Under the pieces are notes generated by a model, which saw nothing but the letters and a program-made list of their open reading frames with translations, ran no database searches and was not told the DNA's origin. A program made the position numbers and the translations under genes. Positions 8,245 to 16,216 of a stretch of 64,000 nucleotides of DNA are shown here, in pieces. This DNA comes from Anaerobium acetethylicum (GTDB taxonomy: Bacteria; Bacillota; Clostridia; Lachnospirales; Lachnospiraceae), in assembly GCF_900096945.1 (NCBI RefSeq), contig NZ_FMKA01000015.1:1-64000 (forward strand), in the 5' to 3' direction. Position 1 is the stretch's first letter. Each line of letters begins with the position of its first letter.

Positions 8245-8946
8245 ATGAATAAAAAAGTAGCAGTTGTAACGGGAGCAAGTAGTGGTATTGGAAATGCGGT
8301 TTGTAAAACTTTAATAGGTGAAGATTATTATGTTTTGGCAAATGCAAGAACAATAGCTTCAATATTTGATGAGTCGGATCATTTAATACTGAATAATCTT
8401 GATATGCTTAATCCGCAGACATCGGAATGTTTGTTAGAGGAAGTCCTGGATAAGTGGAATAAATGTGATGTGCTTTGTGTAAATGCAGGAATTATTGAAT
8501 CTAATACAATTGAAGACATTAACATTGATAAAATGTGTACAATGATTCGATTAAAAGTAGAAATGTCTTTCAGATTAATTTATACTTTTTTGAAATATTT
8601 TAAGAAAGTAGGAAAGGGTCATATTGTTATAATTTCAAGTGTGATGGGAACAAAAACACGTGAAAATTCTGGTGCTTATGCAGGCTGTAATTATGCCTTA
8701 GAGGCATTGGCGGAATCGCTTAGAATGGAACTTTGTGATACCGATGTAAAGATCACATGTATTGAACCAGGGCTTGTGGATACAGGATTACATAGGGATT
8801 GGGCTGTAAAACCCAAAGAATTACTTGGAATTTCAACAGCATTGCAACCAAAGGATATAGCAGAAGCAGTTTTGGATATTATTAATAAACCGGATCATAT
8901 TAGAATTCCAAAATATATGATATTGCCAAAAGGACATAAGATTTGA
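8245..8946 (+). CDS. Short-chain dehydrogenase/reductase lacking the usual catalytic lysine
   Basis: This 233-residue classical-type SDR has the cofactor motif VTGASSGIG at residues 7-15, NAG in LCVNAGII, and a serine in IISSVMGT. The active-site tyrosine is present in GAYAGCNYALEAL, but the YxxxK lysine is Asn, so the catalytic tetrad is incomplete. The start at 8245 follows AAGAGGTG and is preferred to a GTG at 8236. It may act on an unusual substrate or be catalytically weak. Its neighbours give no pathway. Confidence 0.85.
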   Translation: MNKKVAVVTGASSGIGNAVCKTLIGEDYYVLANARTIASIFDESDHLILNNLDMLNPQTSECLLEEVLDKWNKCDVLCVNAGIIESNTIEDINIDKMCTMIRLKVEMSFRLIYTFLKYFKKVGKGHIVIISSVMGTKTRENSGAYAGCNYALEALAESLRMELCDTDVKITCIEPGLVDTGLHRDWAVKPKELLGISTALQPKDIAEAVLDIINKPDHIRIPKYMILPKGHKI

Positions 8947-8951
8947 TGTGT

Positions 8952-8973
8952 AGATTATGAGCATACTGCGAAG
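8952..8973 (+). repeat. 22-bp direct repeat, copy 2
   Basis: This is an exact second copy of the 22-bp sequence at 7242-7263, again starting within a few bases of a stop codon. Confidence 0.75.
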
Positions 8974-9050
8974 ACGACAAATTTTCATTATTAATATATG
9001 CAGTATAAAGGAAAAGTGAATTTTAAAAAAAAGATAAGGGGAGAAGAGAT

Positions 9051-9851
9051 ATGGACACAGAAAAAAAGGAATACATGATAGAAGCAATTATTGCTGTATT
9101 ATTATACCAGTTTATCAGACTCGTTTGTGCTATTTTATTTGATGGGATAGATGAGAAAATTTTTTATATTTTTGATTGTTTAGGAGCTGTTGTAGCAGCA
9201 GTGGTAACAGTCAGCTTGTTTAAGAGGTATCTTTCTACTGAAACACGCACTGAATTTAAAAAATTCTTTACATCAGCATACAATTTGAAGTGGTTAGCTG
9301 GTGGATATAGTATAAGTTTCTTAAGCCTGATCATTCCTATCTCTATTGCATTAATTATTGTACTTATCTATCCTGCATTTATAAACGAATTTACAGGCAG
9401 TGGTGAGGAAAGATATATTGGAAAATTACATTTTATTTTTGCAGTGCTGGCAGGCCCTGTAGTTGAGGAATTCATATTCAGAGGTCTTTGTCTTGAAAAG
9501 CTTTTACATACCACAACGGTGAAAAAAGCAATAATTATTCAGGCACTAATATTTGGGATTTATCATGGGAACATAGGACAATTCATTTTAGGAACATTAA
9601 TGGGGATACTACTGGGTATTGTATATGAGCATTATAGATTTATATGGCCAGGAGTATTTATACATATGGGATTTAATCTTTCCGTTGAGTTATATAAATA
9701 TTCATTTTCTTCATGGAATTTGAATCGCCTTTTAATTGTCTGGGTAATCCTTGGTCTGCCATCATCTGTGGTAAGTATTTTTGCACTTCGAAAATATCTG
9801 AAGCAAAGAAGGGCTTTGAAAGATACTGCCCCGGCATTAACCGCGGAATAA
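9051..9851 (+). CDS. CPBP family intramembrane metalloprotease
   Basis: This 266-residue polytopic membrane protein carries the CPBP (Abi/CAAX protease-like) signature: VVEEFIFRG near residue 137, GIYHGN near residue 162 and a third motif, HMGFN. The paired Glu and two His residues are the expected metal-site residues. Members act in CAAX-type processing, bacteriocin immunity or abortive infection; nothing here selects one. GGGAGAAGAG precedes the start. Confidence 0.9.
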   Translation: MDTEKKEYMIEAIIAVLLYQFIRLVCAILFDGIDEKIFYIFDCLGAVVAAVVTVSLFKRYLSTETRTEFKKFFTSAYNLKWLAGGYSISFLSLIIPISIALIIVLIYPAFINEFTGSGEERYIGKLHFIFAVLAGPVVEEFIFRGLCLEKLLHTTTVKKAIIIQALIFGIYHGNIGQFILGTLMGILLGIVYEHYRFIWPGVFIHMGFNLSVELYKYSFSSWNLNRLLIVWVILGLPSSVVSIFALRKYLKQRRALKDTAPALTAE

Positions 9852-9888
9852 AGCCTCATTTCCGAAATTACGCCAATATACTGATGCT

Positions 9889-9925
9889 TGCCTGGTCAGA
9901 GATGGTTGAGGCAGGAGATTTTGTT
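9889..9925 (+). repeat. 37-bp duplicated fragment of the RidA gene
   Basis: These 37 bases are identical to 4079-4115 inside the RidA gene, including GGTTGAGGCAGGAGATTTTG, and diverge at once on both sides. The fragment lies between the CPBP gene and the next small gene. It is a scar of duplication or cassette exchange about 5.8 kb from its source. Confidence 0.9.
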
Positions 9926-9965
9926 ATAGAATGGAAAATATAAAATTATTGGGAGATGTTTAATA

Positions 9966-10355
9966 GTGGATAGTAAAAATAAAATTAAAAAATATATGAC
10001 GTTATATATGAGCATCGGAATGAGCTTTGGCTTGTCAATGGGATTAATCTTTGGAATGATATTATTTCCAGATAGTATGACTTATGGAATGTGTTTTGGG
10101 ATACCAATTGGGATGAGTATTGGTCTGGCAATCGGCGCTGCGAAAGATAAAAGACTTTCTGAAAATATGATGAAAATTGTCAGAATAGAAGATGTTTCTG
10201 AATCATCCGATGTGCTTATTTATGCAGTTGATAAAAACGGTTTAGAGAAAGAGTATAGGGTTTCTGAGAAAAAAATGAAAACAGAAAAATTTTCGATTGG
10301 AAATTGTGTTGCCGAAGAAACAGAGGGTTCTTTGGTGTCATTGGAAAGCAATTAG
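9966..10355 (+). CDS. Glycine-rich small membrane protein
   Basis: This 129-residue protein starts with GTG after GGGAGATG. Residues about 12-58 form two hydrophobic segments made of repeated small-residue patterns (MSIGMSFGLSMGLIFGM and FGIPIGMSIGLAIGAA), a glycine-zipper style of packing. The C-terminal 70 residues are soluble and charged. Family unknown. A strong bidirectional terminator follows at 10385. Confidence 0.65.
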   Translation: MDSKNKIKKYMTLYMSIGMSFGLSMGLIFGMILFPDSMTYGMCFGIPIGMSIGLAIGAAKDKRLSENMMKIVRIEDVSESSDVLIYAVDKNGLEKEYRVSEKKMKTEKFSIGNCVAEETEGSLVSLESN

Positions 10356-10384
10356 TTGAATAACAAACAAATTCAAATAAAAGT

Positions 10385-10423
10385 GGCTGTTGCAAAACTA
10401 ACATCGTTAGTTTTGCAACAGCC
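10385..10423. terminator. Bidirectional terminator hairpin
   Basis: Perfect 18-bp arms (GGCTGTTGCAAAACTAAC and its complement) flank a 3-base loop. It separates the + strand accessory genes from the converging kinase gene at 10499. Confidence 0.9.
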
Positions 10424-10498
10424 CTTCCTTTGGAATGTATATGAAGATTATGAGGTATGCTTAGTGTGTTTCAGCGGAAGCGAGGCTTCCGTTCTGTT

Positions 10499-11527
10499 CT
10501 AGCGGTCCATCTCGGACTGGCGTCCTGTATTCTGATGGTCGCGGATGATGTTGTTGATTTCCTTTAAATCGGAAGAGGGCAGGTCGCCCGGTATTGTGTT
10601 CTTAACGGAGCTTGTAGCGTTACCGTATTCCAGCGCTTTCTGGAAATCGCCAGGGTGGGCAAGGAGCCCGTAAAGCACGCCGGCGACATAGGCATCACCG
10701 CTGCCGATTCTGTCGATTACATCGATATTGCGGTAAGGATCTTCCTCGTAGTACTTGTCTTCGCTGGCGCTGTAAATGATGGAGCCGAAGGTATGGCATT
10801 TCGGGCTGTGGACGATCCTCTGGGTGGAAGCCACCATGGTAATAGGAAAGTCTTTGGTGAAGCTTTTCATCATTTCTTTTGGGGTGCCTTCTTTGAGGAA
10901 GGTAAGCCTTGATGTCTCTTCTGAACAGAAGAACAGGTCGACGTAGGGAAGAATTTCTTCGATGCATGCTTTTGCTTCCTCGCTGGACCAGAGGTTGGCG
11001 CGGAAGTTCACGTCAAAGGAGATGAGGGCGCTGCCCTTTTTGAAACGCTTGATCATTTCGATGGCGGTCCTACGTACCTGCTCGCCCAGGGCGAGGGTTA
11101 TTCCGCTGGTGTGGAAGCAGCGGGTGGAGCTGTATATGGAATCATCAAAATCAGAGATGTCGATTTTATTGATCGAGGTGTACATTCTGTCATAAACGAT
11201 GCTTGGCTTGCGGGGATAAGCGCCGTTTTCATAGTAGTAGACGCCAAGGCGCGCATCGCGGCTTTCGTCATATACAAGCGCATCATCGCTGACTCCGCAG
11301 AAGCGGATTCTGTTTTTTACATAGGTGCCCAGATTGTTTGAGGGCAGTTTGGAGATGATGCCGGTCCTGAGGCCCAGAAGGGATACACCGGAAACGACGT
11401 TCAATTCAGCGCCGCCGACCTGTTTCTGTAAAGTCTCTCCTCTGGTGATGCGCTCGTTGTCCGGAGGGGACAGGCGAAGCAGCAACTCGCCAAGTGCCAA
11501 TAAATCAAACTCTCTTTTTGAATTCAT
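10499..11527 (-). CDS. kdgK: PfkB family sugar kinase, probable 2-keto-3-deoxygluconate kinase
   Basis: This 342-residue ribokinase-family enzyme would phosphorylate 2-keto-3-deoxygluconate (KDG) to KDPG. The N-terminal LALGELLLRLSPPDNERI resembles KDG kinases, and the PfkB signature DRIGSGDAYVAG with its catalytic Asp is near the C-terminus. The start at 11527 is set by AGGAGG 7 bases upstream; a longer frame has no such site. It is a diverged paralogue of the kinase at 11795 in the same orientation. Two kinases in one module may mean two keto-deoxy sugars. Confidence 0.85.
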   Translation of the reverse strand: MNSKREFDLLALGELLLRLSPPDNERITRGETLQKQVGGAELNVVSGVSLLGLRTGIISKLPSNNLGTYVKNRIRFCGVSDDALVYDESRDARLGVYYYENGAYPRKPSIVYDRMYTSINKIDISDFDDSIYSSTRCFHTSGITLALGEQVRRTAIEMIKRFKKGSALISFDVNFRANLWSSEEAKACIEEILPYVDLFFCSEETSRLTFLKEGTPKEMMKSFTKDFPITMVASTQRIVHSPKCHTFGSIIYSASEDKYYEEDPYRNIDVIDRIGSGDAYVAGVLYGLLAHPGDFQKALEYGNATSSVKNTIPGDLPSSDLKEINNIIRDHQNTGRQSEMDR

Positions 11528-11648
11528 AAGGAACCTCCTGGTTAAAGTTTGGGGGCACTGCATGGACACAGTACCCCGGTTTTTTCAAGTCATCTATTTA
11601 GAATTGCTTCCCATGGCAATTGGGAACTAATTAATGCGGGTAGCAGGC

Positions 11649-11791
11649 GTAATTATTCAGAACTCCTGTTCCGCGAGGTGTTTTAATGCTGATTCTGCAT
11701 AAAAACCCGAGTTTGGTATGTGCAAAATTGCAGAACCTGCAGTTTTTGTGCATCATCTGTAACTGTGAAGGACATGGTCCTGAATAGTTGC
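11649..11791. repeat. Dispersed ~144-bp repeat, copy A
   Basis: This copy lies between the two kinase genes and ends 3 bp beyond the stop of the kinase at 11795. Its ends form an imperfect inverted repeat (GTAATTATTCAGAAC and GTCCTGAATAGTTGC). Inside is TTTTAATGCTGATTCTGCAT followed by AAAACCCGAG, and a GCAAAATTGCAG...CTGCAGTTTTTGTGC hairpin. Copies B (41610-41753) and C (60969-61112) are almost the same length. Confidence 0.9.
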
Positions 11792-11794
11792 AGA

Positions 11795-12820
11795 TTAACG
11801 CTGAACACGTCCTGAAGCGTCTCCGCCAGCTAATGTTTTGATTTCATCAACAGATACCTGGTTGAAGTCGCCTTCGATTGAATGCTTCAGGCAGCTTGCA
11901 GCTACTGCGAATTCAATAGTCGACTGAGAATCGTAGTCATTCAGAGAAGCGTAGATTAATCCGCCGCCGAATGAATCGCCACCGCCAACACGGTCAACGA
12001 TGTGCATCAGGTATTTTTTGCTGAAGAAGAAGTTGCCGCCGTCATAAAGCATAGCAGCCCAGTTGTTGTCGTTTGCAGAGATTGATTCTCTTAATGTGAT
12101 AGCAACTTTTTTGAATCCGAAACGGTCTACTAACTGTTTTGCAACATCTTTGTAGCCTTCGTGGCTGATTGTACCAGTTGTAACGTCTGTGCCAGTTGCT
12201 TTGATGCCGAATACGTCAGCTGCATCTTCTTCATTTGCGATACAAACGTCAACATATTTGCAAAGTTCGCCCATAACCTGGCCAGCTTTTTCTTTTGTCC
12301 AGAGTTTTTTTCTGTAGTTAAGGTCACAGCTGATTGTGATTCCTTTTTCTTTTGCTGCTTTACATGCTTCTAAGCAGATTGCAGTAACGTTGTCTCCAAG
12401 AGCAGGAGTGATTCCTGTAAAGTGGAACCAGTCAGCGCCGTCGAAGATCTTTTCCCAATCGAAATCAGCAGTAGTAGCTTCTGCGATTGAAGATCCTGCG
12501 CGGTCGTAGATTACTTTGGAAGCTCTCTGGCTTGCGCCTTTTTCTAAGAAGTAGATACCTACTCTTTCGCCGCCACGAGCGATGTTGTCAGTCTTAACGC
12601 CGAAACGTCTTAATGCATTGACTCCGGCCTGTCCGATTTCGTGTTTTGGAAGTTTTGTAACGAATTCTGCGTCCATACCATAGTTTGCAAGTGAAACAGC
12701 AACGTTTGCTTCTCCACCGCCGTATGTAGCGCCATATGATTCAGCCTGAACGAAACGATAGTATCCTTCAGGAGCCAGTCTTAACATGATTTCACCAAAA
12801 GTAATTATTTTCTTTGCCAT
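11795..12820 (-). CDS. kdgK: 2-dehydro-3-deoxygluconokinase (PfkB family)
   Basis: This 341-residue PfkB kinase opens with KKIITFGEIMLRLAPEG and YGGGEANVAVSLANYG (substrate-binding lid) and carries the signature DRVGGGDSFGGG with the catalytic Asp. The layout matches bacterial KDG kinases. It is followed downstream by a second kinase and preceded by the KDPG aldolase (gap 50 bp), so the aldolase-kinase pair is probably one transcript from the promoter at 13900-13928. Confidence 0.92.
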   Translation of the reverse strand: MAKKIITFGEIMLRLAPEGYYRFVQAESYGATYGGGEANVAVSLANYGMDAEFVTKLPKHEIGQAGVNALRRFGVKTDNIARGGERVGIYFLEKGASQRASKVIYDRAGSSIAEATTADFDWEKIFDGADWFHFTGITPALGDNVTAICLEACKAAKEKGITISCDLNYRKKLWTKEKAGQVMGELCKYVDVCIANEEDAADVFGIKATGTDVTTGTISHEGYKDVAKQLVDRFGFKKVAITLRESISANDNNWAAMLYDGGNFFFSKKYLMHIVDRVGGGDSFGGGLIYASLNDYDSQSTIEFAVAASCLKHSIEGDFNQVSVDEIKTLAGGDASGRVQR

Positions 12821-12870
12821 TATTCTAATCCTCCGATTATAGTTGATTGTTTATAGAAGTAACTCAAAAT

Positions 12871-13833
12871 TTATTTCGTAACCAGGTGCATTGCGAAACC
12901 GCCGAATTCGCCTTTGAAGTAAATTGCGACTAAATCACCGTTTGGACCATATTTCTTAGTCTCTGGATCGAATTCGAATCCGCGCATTTCCAAATGGTAG
13001 ATGGCACGTTCGATGTAGTTAGTAGCGATGGCGATGTGGCCGTTTGCTCCTAAGTAAGGTGTCTTCAGAAGTTCGATTCCGGTTCCGGCAAAGATTGAGC
13101 TGCTGCCAGTCTTCTTTGCAAATCCGAACATGTTTCCAAAAGTATCAGCAAGCGTATCTGCTTCGGATTCCTCGTTCATATTGATGCCCACATGTTTGAG
13201 TGAAAATCCTAACATTGTTGAAACGGCTTCTCTTGTGAGATCAGCGATTTCATCGAATTTTCCAGCTTTGATCAGGTCGTTGCTTACCATCCAGCTTCCG
13301 CCGCAAGCGATGATTTTTTTGAAATCAAGGTAGGTAGTAAGGTTTGCTGCGTTGATTCCGCCGGTAGGCATGAATTTCATCTTTGTATAAGGAGCAGCCA
13401 TGGATTTGATCATATTAAGTCCGCCGGCAGCTTCAGCTGGGAAGAATTTAACGACTTCAAGTCCGCATTCGATTGCCTGTTCGATATCGCTTGGATTTGT
13501 GCATCCAGGAGTGATCGGAACTCCTTTTTCAACACAGTATCTTACGATCTTAGGATTTAAACCAGGGCTAACAATGAATTTTGCACCGGCTGCAACAGCG
13601 CGGTCAACCTGTTCAGTTGTAAGGACAGTACCTGCTCCGACTAACATTTCGGGAAATTCTGTTGCCATAATGCGAATGGATTCTTCAGCAGCATCAGTTC
13701 TGAAAGTGATCTCAGCACATGGAAGTCCGCCGTCGCAGAGCGCCTTGGCAAGAGGAGCTGCATCCTTAGCATCGTTTAATGCGATTACAGGAACAATACC
13801 TATTTTGGAAATCTGTTCTAATATTTCGTTCAT
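12871..13833 (-). CDS. eda: KDPG/KHG aldolase with C-terminal VOC-like domain
   Basis: Residues 1 to about 205 are a class I KDPG aldolase cleaving KDPG to pyruvate and glyceraldehyde 3-phosphate. The general-base Glu (E41 in CAEITFRT) and the Schiff-base Lys (VVKFFPAEAAGG, about residue 129) are present, as is the phosphate loop MPTGGINAANL. Residues about 212-320 add a glyoxalase/VOC-like domain (HVGINMNEESEADTLADTFG, then GHIAIATN and GFEFDPET) absent from the roughly 210-residue E. coli Eda. The start is supported by AAAGGAG. First gene of the operon. Confidence 0.93.
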   Translation of the reverse strand: MNEILEQISKIGIVPVIALNDAKDAAPLAKALCDGGLPCAEITFRTDAAEESIRIMATEFPEMLVGAGTVLTTEQVDRAVAAGAKFIVSPGLNPKIVRYCVEKGVPITPGCTNPSDIEQAIECGLEVVKFFPAEAAGGLNMIKSMAAPYTKMKFMPTGGINAANLTTYLDFKKIIACGGSWMVSNDLIKAGKFDEIADLTREAVSTMLGFSLKHVGINMNEESEADTLADTFGNMFGFAKKTGSSSIFAGTGIELLKTPYLGANGHIAIATNYIERAIYHLEMRGFEFDPETKKYGPNGDLVAIYFKGEFGGFAMHLVTK

Positions 13834-13899
13834 CTTTATTCTCCTTTAAAAGTTTCATAATGCAAAACTGAGTTTCAAAAATAATTAATTTATGAGGTA

Positions 13900-13928
13900 A
13901 GTATAATGGTGGTGTTCGAAAATGTCAA
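13900..13928 (-). promoter_or_regulatory. Promoter of the eda-kdgK operon
   Basis: On the minus strand, TTGACA (13923-13928) and TATACT (13900-13905) are 17 bp apart, close to the sigma-A consensus. Transcription would start near 13893, about 60 bp before the aldolase start codon. Confidence 0.75.
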
Positions 13929-13938
13929 TAGCAAACCT

Positions 13939-13960
13939 ATTGTTTTTTCGGAAAAACAAT
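13939..13960. promoter_or_regulatory. Candidate IclR/KdgR operator
   Basis: An inverted repeat ATTGTTTTT-TCGG-AAAAACAAT with 9-bp perfect arms lies just upstream of the -35 box of the aldolase operon, between it and the divergent IclR gene. Its position fits control by that regulator. The binding protein is inferred. Confidence 0.5.
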
Positions 13961-13996
13961 GATAAAATAGAACAAGGTTTCACCATGCGGAATTAT

Positions 13997-14204
13997 TTCG
14001 GGAATCAGGACGTGATGCAAAACATGTTCATTCGCAGCGCGCTCTCGCTTAGATGAAGACGTAGTGGTACGTAAGGCCGCAAAGTACGCGGCCTAAGTAC
14101 CAACGTCTTCATAAAGCTGCTCATTGAATCATGTTTTGCATCACTGCGTGTTGGATGGCGAATGTGCAAATTGACTAAGCGAAGGTTACAAGAGGGCTTT
14201 TGAC
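13997..14204. repeat. Dispersed structured element, copy 1
   Basis: About 208 bp nearly identical to part of 59627-59886, including more than 90 consecutive identical bases. The core 14053-14112 folds into a long nested hairpin (ATGAAGACGT...ACGTCTTCAT with GGCCGC...GCGGCC inside), enclosed by a second inverted repeat (GTGATGCAAAACATG...CATGTTTTGCATCAC). It lies between the operator and the IclR gene. No coding capacity is evident. The outer ends are decayed relative to the second copy. Confidence 0.85.
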
Positions 14205-14286
14205 GCGCTAAGCCTCATGGTAAAGTTTTTTCTGTGAGAAAATAAATGCCCCGCATATGTTATGCTTATATGAGAAAGGAATTGAA

Positions 14287-15069
14287 ATGACGGAAAATAA
14301 AGAAAATAAAAACCCTATACAGTCTGCGGAACGAATCTTTGGCGTCCTTGAAACGCTGGCCGAGACGGGTCCTATCGGACTGGTTGATCTGAGCACCAGG
14401 CTGGATCTTCACAAAAGTACTGTCCACCGCCTGCTCCTGTCCCTTACCTATATGGGGTATGTGATACAGGATGAGGATACGAATAAATACAGCCTGAGCT
14501 TTAAAATTGTAGAACTGTCAGGAAAAATACTGAACAAGGTGGATGTGCTTTCTGTTATCCATCCTTATATTTCGGATCTGGCAAACAGGTGCCGTGAAAA
14601 TGTGCATTTCGTGCAGCGGCGAGGTGTGGATGTATTCTATCTGGACAAGGTTTCGCCCATCTGCCCACATGAGAGCTCGATCAGGATGGCTTCCCAGGTA
14701 GGTTTTATAAGGCCGCTTTACTGCTCGGCTGTCGGAAAAGCGATTCTGGCGCAGATGACGGATGCGGAAGTTGAGGAGATATGGAAGAACAGCGTGATAG
14801 AGAAAAAGACGGAATATACGATCACCGATTTTGAGGAGATGAAAAAAGAGCTTGAAGAGGTGAGGAAGAACGGCTACGCCATCGATGATGAGGAAAATGA
14901 GCTTGGCGTGCGCTGCATCGCAGTCTGTATTCTGAACCACCACGGAAAGCCGGATAATGCATTCAGCATTTCGGCTCCGGTATCCCGCATGTCGAAGAAA
15001 CGGATCGAAGAGCTTGCGAAGGAGGCCCTTAAGACAAAAGAGGTCCTGATGAAGGTGCTTGGACATTAG
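14287..15069 (+). CDS. IclR family transcriptional regulator, probable KDG-responsive repressor
   Basis: This 260-residue protein has an N-terminal winged helix (GLVDLSTRLDLHKSTVHRLL, about residues 30-50) and a C-terminal IclR effector domain (VGKAILAQMT, GYAIDDEENELGVRCIAVCI). The start at 14287 follows AGAAAGGA. It is divergent from the aldolase/kinase operon, the usual place for KdgR-type repressors that release DNA on binding KDG or a related sugar acid. The ligand is inferred from context. Confidence 0.9.
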   Translation: MTENKENKNPIQSAERIFGVLETLAETGPIGLVDLSTRLDLHKSTVHRLLLSLTYMGYVIQDEDTNKYSLSFKIVELSGKILNKVDVLSVIHPYISDLANRCRENVHFVQRRGVDVFYLDKVSPICPHESSIRMASQVGFIRPLYCSAVGKAILAQMTDAEVEEIWKNSVIEKKTEYTITDFEEMKKELEEVRKNGYAIDDEENELGVRCIAVCILNHHGKPDNAFSISAPVSRMSKKRIEELAKEALKTKEVLMKVLGH

Positions 15070-15080
15070 AAGAAAACAAA

Positions 15081-15132
15081 AAAAATGCAGCCAGGAAAGC
15101 AAACTCCATTGCTTTCCTGGCTGCATTTTTTC
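15081..15132 (+). terminator. Rho-independent terminator of the IclR gene
   Basis: An AAAAATGCAGCCAGGAAAGC arm pairs with its complement across a loop of about 10 bases and is followed by a T run. It starts 12 bp after the IclR stop. Confidence 0.92.
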
Positions 15133-15214
15133 TATATAATGATGTCGGGATCAAAAAATATTTTGCCCCTGATACCTACGGATTGTTCCGCACTTTGTGC
15201 TCCCACAATCCTAA

Positions 15215-15257
15215 AAACATTCGAAAGCAACCATGTTCGGGCTGCTTTCGAATGTTT
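15215..15257. terminator. Terminator between the convergent IclR and CarD genes
   Basis: Perfect 15-bp arms (AAACATTCGAAAGCA and complement) surround a 13-base loop, with T runs on both strands. It can serve the CarD gene on the minus strand. Confidence 0.85.
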
Positions 15258-15328
15258 TGCGGGTCCTAAAGTCATGTGTTTTCATGCAGGCATGAAGCAC
15301 ATGACCTTGGGGCCCTGGTATCATATAA

Positions 15329-15838
15329 TCAGATGTTATCAAGTTCGCCAACGCGTTCTTCAATGTAGCCTTCGACTGAGTCCCTTGGGATGTCAAGGGC
15401 AGCTGAAAATTCTCCGTAAAGAAGATCCTCGGCTTTCTTTTTGTAGCGCTGGTCGATCTGGCAGATGTTCTTTCCTCTGCTCGAAGCGATCCGGCCCTTT
15501 TCGCGTACGGCCTTTATGATGCGGATCAGGTCGGTACAGTCGTGGCTGTTCAGAGATGCCTTATAGTTGTCCTCAACAACCCTCAGGCTTCCCACGTTTA
15601 CGCCTGCTTCGATGGAAGGAATCAGGTCAATCAGCTCCTGCGCCTTTTCGCTTGAAATAACAGGTCTTGTGTAAGTATTCGTATCGACTGGGGCATAAGT
15701 TCTGCCGTCGCCATAGAGAGGTTTCAGTTCATAATATAATTTATCTTTGTCGGCTCCCGACATTTCAGGTTTTCCTATGGATGCGATCCGATAGACTCCT
15801 GTGGTACCGTACATGATTAGATCGTTAACTTGATACAT
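15329..15838 (-). CDS. CarD family transcriptional regulator
   Basis: This 169-residue CarD/CdnL-like protein binds RNA polymerase beta and stabilises open promoter complexes. The N-terminal RNAP-interaction domain (MYQVNDLIMYGTTGVYRI, then YYELKPLYGDGRTYAPVDT) is followed by an all-helical C-terminal part (AQELIDLIPSI ... YKKKAEDLLYGEFSAALD ending in IEERVG). Length is normal for the family. GGAGATGA supports the start. A clear promoter and leader hairpin lie upstream at 15918-16003. Confidence 0.93.
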   Translation of the reverse strand: MYQVNDLIMYGTTGVYRIASIGKPEMSGADKDKLYYELKPLYGDGRTYAPVDTNTYTRPVISSEKAQELIDLIPSIEAGVNVGSLRVVEDNYKASLNSHDCTDLIRIIKAVREKGRIASSRGKNICQIDQRYKKKAEDLLYGEFSAALDIPRDSVEGYIEERVGELDNI

Positions 15839-15917
15839 TATTTGGTCATCTCCTATCCGGTGAAAAAGGTTTGCAATATCCAGCGGTTAAGGCTGAATAT
15901 TCATTGGTTTATATGAA

Positions 15918-16003
15918 CAGCGTGTAGTTGCGACAACTGGACTTATGCCTGTCAAAACTACACGCTGCCTCACTATTATAACACATAACTCGGAGAATGT
16001 CAT
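15918..16003 (-). promoter_or_regulatory. CarD promoter with a hairpin at the 5' end of the transcript
   Basis: On the minus strand, ATGACA (15998-16003) and TATAAT (15975-15980) are 17 bp apart. The predicted transcript starts near 15968 and immediately forms a hairpin of CAGCGTGTAGTT with its complement (arms at about 15918-15930 and 15956-15967). A 5'-terminal stem can protect mRNA or control access to it. Confidence 0.65.
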
Positions 16004-16216
16004 GCTGGTTTACATAATTAATTCAAAAACTTTTTTTGTTCCCTTTTGAGTTTTTATGGTCTTTGAGAGATCGGAACAGCTTAAAAACAGGAAGGCTAAG
16101 GCATCAAAAAACTGCCAATACTATGAAAAAAACGCCAGACGTGGTATAATTCGGATAGTAGAAAGCGAAACAGAACTGGAAAAAACATCATATGATCATT
16201 CAGGGAGGGTACTGCT
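16004..16216 (+). other. Intergenic region with a probable promoter for the TspO-like gene
   Basis: TATAAT at 16145-16150 is a good -10 box with a weak -35 about 17 bp upstream, about 65 bp before the next gene. An overlapping 69-codon frame here has no ribosome binding site and reads through the promoter, so it is not called as a gene. Confidence 0.4.

Noticed and set aside
3300-10400. Classical integron cassette array
   Set aside because: No integron integrase and no attC-like sites with the expected inverted core. Only short direct repeats were seen.
12871-13833. Eda as the keto-deoxy-sulfogluconate aldolase of a sulfo-Entner-Doudoroff route
   Set aside because: It is grouped with KDG kinases and an IclR regulator about 8 kb from the SQ locus, with normal KDPG phosphate-loop sequence. 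No SQ dehydrogenase or dehydratase is present.
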